A program made the position numbers and the translations under genes. A DNA stretch of 64,000 nt from positions 1 to 64,000 of the forward strand of contig NZ_PDLO01000001.1 of NCBI RefSeq assembly GCF_002631205.1, written 5' to 3'. Under the pieces are notes generated by a model. The model had not been told where the DNA came from. It did no database searches and saw only the letters and a list, made by a program, of their open reading frames with translations. This stretch comes from Neolewinella marina. Lineage in GTDB: Bacteria; Bacteroidota; Bacteroidia; Chitinophagales; Saprospiraceae. This document shows positions 62,075-64,000 of this stretch, in pieces (within the stretch, counting starts at the first letter, position 1; each line of letters opens with the position of its first letter).

Positions 62075-64000
62075 TCAGGCCGCGGGCCGGGTGTCAGTGG
62101 CATACAGGGCGCGGTAGACGTCACGGTGTAACCGGGTCCGCACGCCGCTCTCCATGAACTTTTTATTGTCGGGATCCGGGTAGGTCCGGTTGGTAAGCAA
62201 GACAAACACCAGGTCGGTGTCCGGGTCCGCCCATACGCTGGTGCCGGTGAAGCCGGTATGTCCGAAGGTACGTTCGGAGGCGCCCGCCTCGATTACGCTG
62301 CCGTAGCCCCGCTCCAGGCGGTCAAAGGCCAGGGCCCGGTGGTTGTATGGCCCCTGGGCAGTAAACAGTTCCACGGTTTTCTCCGAGATCAGCTGCTGGC
62401 CGCCGGACGCTCCACCATCTACGAGCAGCTGGAAGAGCCGCGCCAGATCGGTGGCGTTACCGAACAGTCCCGCATGCCCGGCCACCCCGCCCATGAGAGC
62501 AGCCCCTTCGTCGTGCACGAAGCCCCGTAGCTCACCGCGGTTCACCCACCGGTCGACGATGGTCGGCACCAGTTGCCGGGGCGCGAACCGCTCGAGGGGA
62601 CGGTAAGCCAGGTGACGAAGTCCGAGAGGGACAAAGAATTCCTGGTTAACGTATTCATCCAACCCAACGCCGGTAATGCCTTCCACGACAAACTGTAACA
62701 GCACGTAGTTAATGTCACTGTACCGATAGATGGGATGGCGGGTATACCCTACGCTGGCGATGTCCTTTCTCAACTGAGTAGCCACGCCCTCGTCCGCCCA
62801 GCGGGTACCGCTGAGCGCGTTGCGGTGGTGGTCATCGGGTACGTCGCTGACGTAGGGTTCCCGGATATACGGGTAAAGGGGCAGGCTGGGCTCCAGCCCC
62901 GTATGGTGGGTAAGCAGTTGGTCGATGCGGAAGTTGCCCGGCACCTGTCCCTCGTATTCGGGGAGATAATCTTTGACGCGGGCGGCCAGGTCGATCCGCC
63001 CCTCATCGTACAGCTTCATCACGGCCAGCGAGGTCGCGGCGGCCTTCGTCACCGAGGCCAGGTCGTACAGGTCGCTGACGCGGACGGCTTCTCCTCCCCG
63101 GTAGCGGTGGTTGCCATAGGCCCGCTCGTACACCACTTCACCGTCCTTGAGCACGGTCAGCTGGGCCCCGGGGGTGGCGCCGTAACGGATGGCACGGTAC
63201 AGGGTTTCGTCGGCGCGCTCCAGGGCCGCCCGGTCGAAGCCCAGCACCTCGGGTTCCCGGAAACCGGGCCGGAGTTGAGGCAGGTCCAGGCCCCGGCCAG
63301 AAGGTAGTCTTCCCAACAAGGCCTGGGCACCGAACAGCGCCTGGGCTACAAAGGCTTCGCTTTCCTTGCTGCGTAGTGGCGACTGGATCAGTCCCCAGTG
63401 GGCGGGGACACTGTCAAGGTGGCTGTCGTCCCCAAAGTGGATGAGCGTATAGCTGCCGAGGGTGTAGAGGGATTCGTACCAGTGATTTTCACCCAATCCG
63501 CCGGCGGGGTCACTGGCTACGACCACCGTTGGGACAGGGGGGGCGGCGGCGAGCGCGGGTGCCAGGCGGTCGGTGAAGGCAACGTCCTGCACGTCCGTGA
63601 ACCGCCGCGCCATCTGGATGAACCGCTCCGGCCGCTGTCCGTCCGGGTAGATCACCCGTACCCGCCGGCCGGGCGACAGCGGCAACTGTCGGTTGGGATT
63701 GTGCAACAGTACCGTCGCGTCAAGAAGACGTTGGCGGCGGTCCAGGTCGGCGGCCACGTCCAGGCTAAGGTACGGCCAGCCCTCGGTGAGGGTCAGGGTA
63801 TCCGATGCCGGAAAGTGGTTCAGGAGATCAAGCAATGCCGGATCTGCCGGCCGGGCCTTGGGCTCCGTTGCCACTTCCTCCCCGGAGACAAACCAGCTCG
63901 AGACCCACTCCACCACCCACTGCCCCCAGCCGGCAGAGCTTCCGGCGGAGGAGGCGACGGAAAGCAGGGAGAAACAGGCGATTGCGGAAAGGAAGTAGGA
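62075..64000 (-). CDS. Serine hydrolase: GH3 C-terminal-like domain plus beta-lactamase domain, 5' end cut
   Basis: The frame stays open to the right edge; 641 residues are visible. At the edge YFLSAIACFSLLSVASSAG looks like a signal peptide, so the real start is probably just outside. The part ~45-230 has the degenerate glycoside-hydrolase-3 C-terminal look (SPGRRVRVIYP, SPLRSKESEAFVAQALFGAQALLGRLPS). From ~255 a class C beta-lactamase-type domain follows: SxxK as SVTK (LASVTKAAAT), YxN position as YSD (YRYSDINY) and the third motif as HTG (FGHTGFTGTS). In Bacteroidota such domains are often fused to a full GH3 enzyme; here there seems to be no room for the GH3 catalytic domain. A peptidoglycan-related role is an inference. 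Confidence 0.8.
   Translation of the reverse strand, partial: SYFLSAIACFSLLSVASSAGSSAGWGQWVVEWVSSWFVSGEEVATEPKARPADPALLDLLNHFPASDTLTLTEGWPYLSLDVAADLDRRQRLLDATVLLHNPNRQLPLSPGRRVRVIYPDGQRPERFIQMARRFTDVQDVAFTDRLAPALAAAPPVPTVVVASDPAGGLGENHWYESLYTLGSYTLIHFGDDSHLDSVPAHWGLIQSPLRSKESEAFVAQALFGAQALLGRLPSGRGLDLPQLRPGFREPEVLGFDRAALERADETLYRAIRYGATPGAQLTVLKDGEVVYERAYGNHRYRGGEAVRVSDLYDLASVTKAAATSLAVMKLYDEGRIDLAARVKDYLPEYEGQVPGNFRIDQLLTHHTGLEPSLPLYPYIREPYVSDVPDDHHRNALSGTRWADEGVATQLRKDIASVGYTRHPIYRYSDINYVLLQFVVEGITGVGLDEYVNQEFFVPLGLRHLAYRPLERFAPRQLVPTIVDRWVNRGELRGFVHDEGAALMGGVAGHAGLFGNATDLARLFQLLVDGGASGGQQLISEKTVELFTAQGPYNHRALAFDRLERGYGSVIEAGASERTFGHTGFTGTSVWADPDTDLVFVLLTNRTYPDPDNKKFMESGVRTRLHRDVYRALYATDTRPAA

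Overview
The window reads as a G+C-rich member of the Bacteroidota, most likely a marine-type Saprospiria (Lewinella-like) genome. The lineage is an inference. It rests on two complete SusC/SusD pairs, a TonB receptor with an N-terminal carboxypeptidase-regulatory-like domain, a type IX secretion sorting tail on a subtilase, the Bacteroidota promoter element TAnnTTTG in front of many genes, no evident Shine-Dalgarno sequences, and strong G/C bias at third codon positions. There is no phage, insertion sequence, CRISPR array or rRNA operon. Both edge genes are cut by the window.

Layout. 1-2.3 kb: a truncated unknown exported protein, a decayed DUF6364/PIN toxin-antitoxin remnant, an AT-richer stretch without convincing genes, and a small conserved-looking protein. 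2.3-8.1 kb: repeat-rich spacers around a TonB receptor, then a DUF1080 lipoprotein and an M14 metallopeptidase in one operon. 8.4-19.9 kb: SusC/SusD with a strong terminator, then an operon of an FG-GAP/ASPIC-UnbV lipoprotein, a vanadium-haloperoxidase-like lipoprotein and a second ASPIC-UnbV protein. 19.9-24.8 kb: an RluA-family pseudouridine synthase, convergent with a three-gene operon (PLP fold-type II enzyme, DUF1611/DgcN-like, enolase-superfamily epimerase/DgcA-like) that looks like D-glutamate or D-amino-acid metabolism. 25.07-25.75 kb: six tandem copies of a ~120-bp palindrome-bearing repeat.

25.8-41.5 kb is mostly housekeeping: dienelactone hydrolase, Spo0M-like protein, DUF58 protein, a 1570-residue exported protein coupled to prmA, rlmH-tilS, an OmpA-type lipoprotein, ccmC/ccsA-like plus T9SS subtilase, YqgE, and an HU-TM-SPOR protein. 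41.5-43.2 kb: two tRNA-Leu genes and rimO. 43.6-48.5 kb: the second SusC/SusD pair with a terminator. 48.7-54.3 kb: a redoxin-thioredoxin fusion lipoprotein, nicotinamidase, DEAD-box helicase, unknown membrane proteins and an aldo/keto reductase. 54.5-62.1 kb: gltB-gltD glutamate synthase, a MazG-like pyrophosphohydrolase and pcm. The right edge holds a GH3-C-like/beta-lactamase-fold serine hydrolase.

How the genes work together: the two SusCD pairs and the TonB receptor import polymers or oligomers; DUF1080, M14 and subtilase proteins act on them outside the cytoplasm. GltBD makes L-glutamate, while the DgcN/DgcA-like operon would act on D-glutamate or related dipeptides. TAnnTTTG-like elements sit only 2-20 nt upstream of many start codons, so many mRNAs here are probably leaderless or nearly so.
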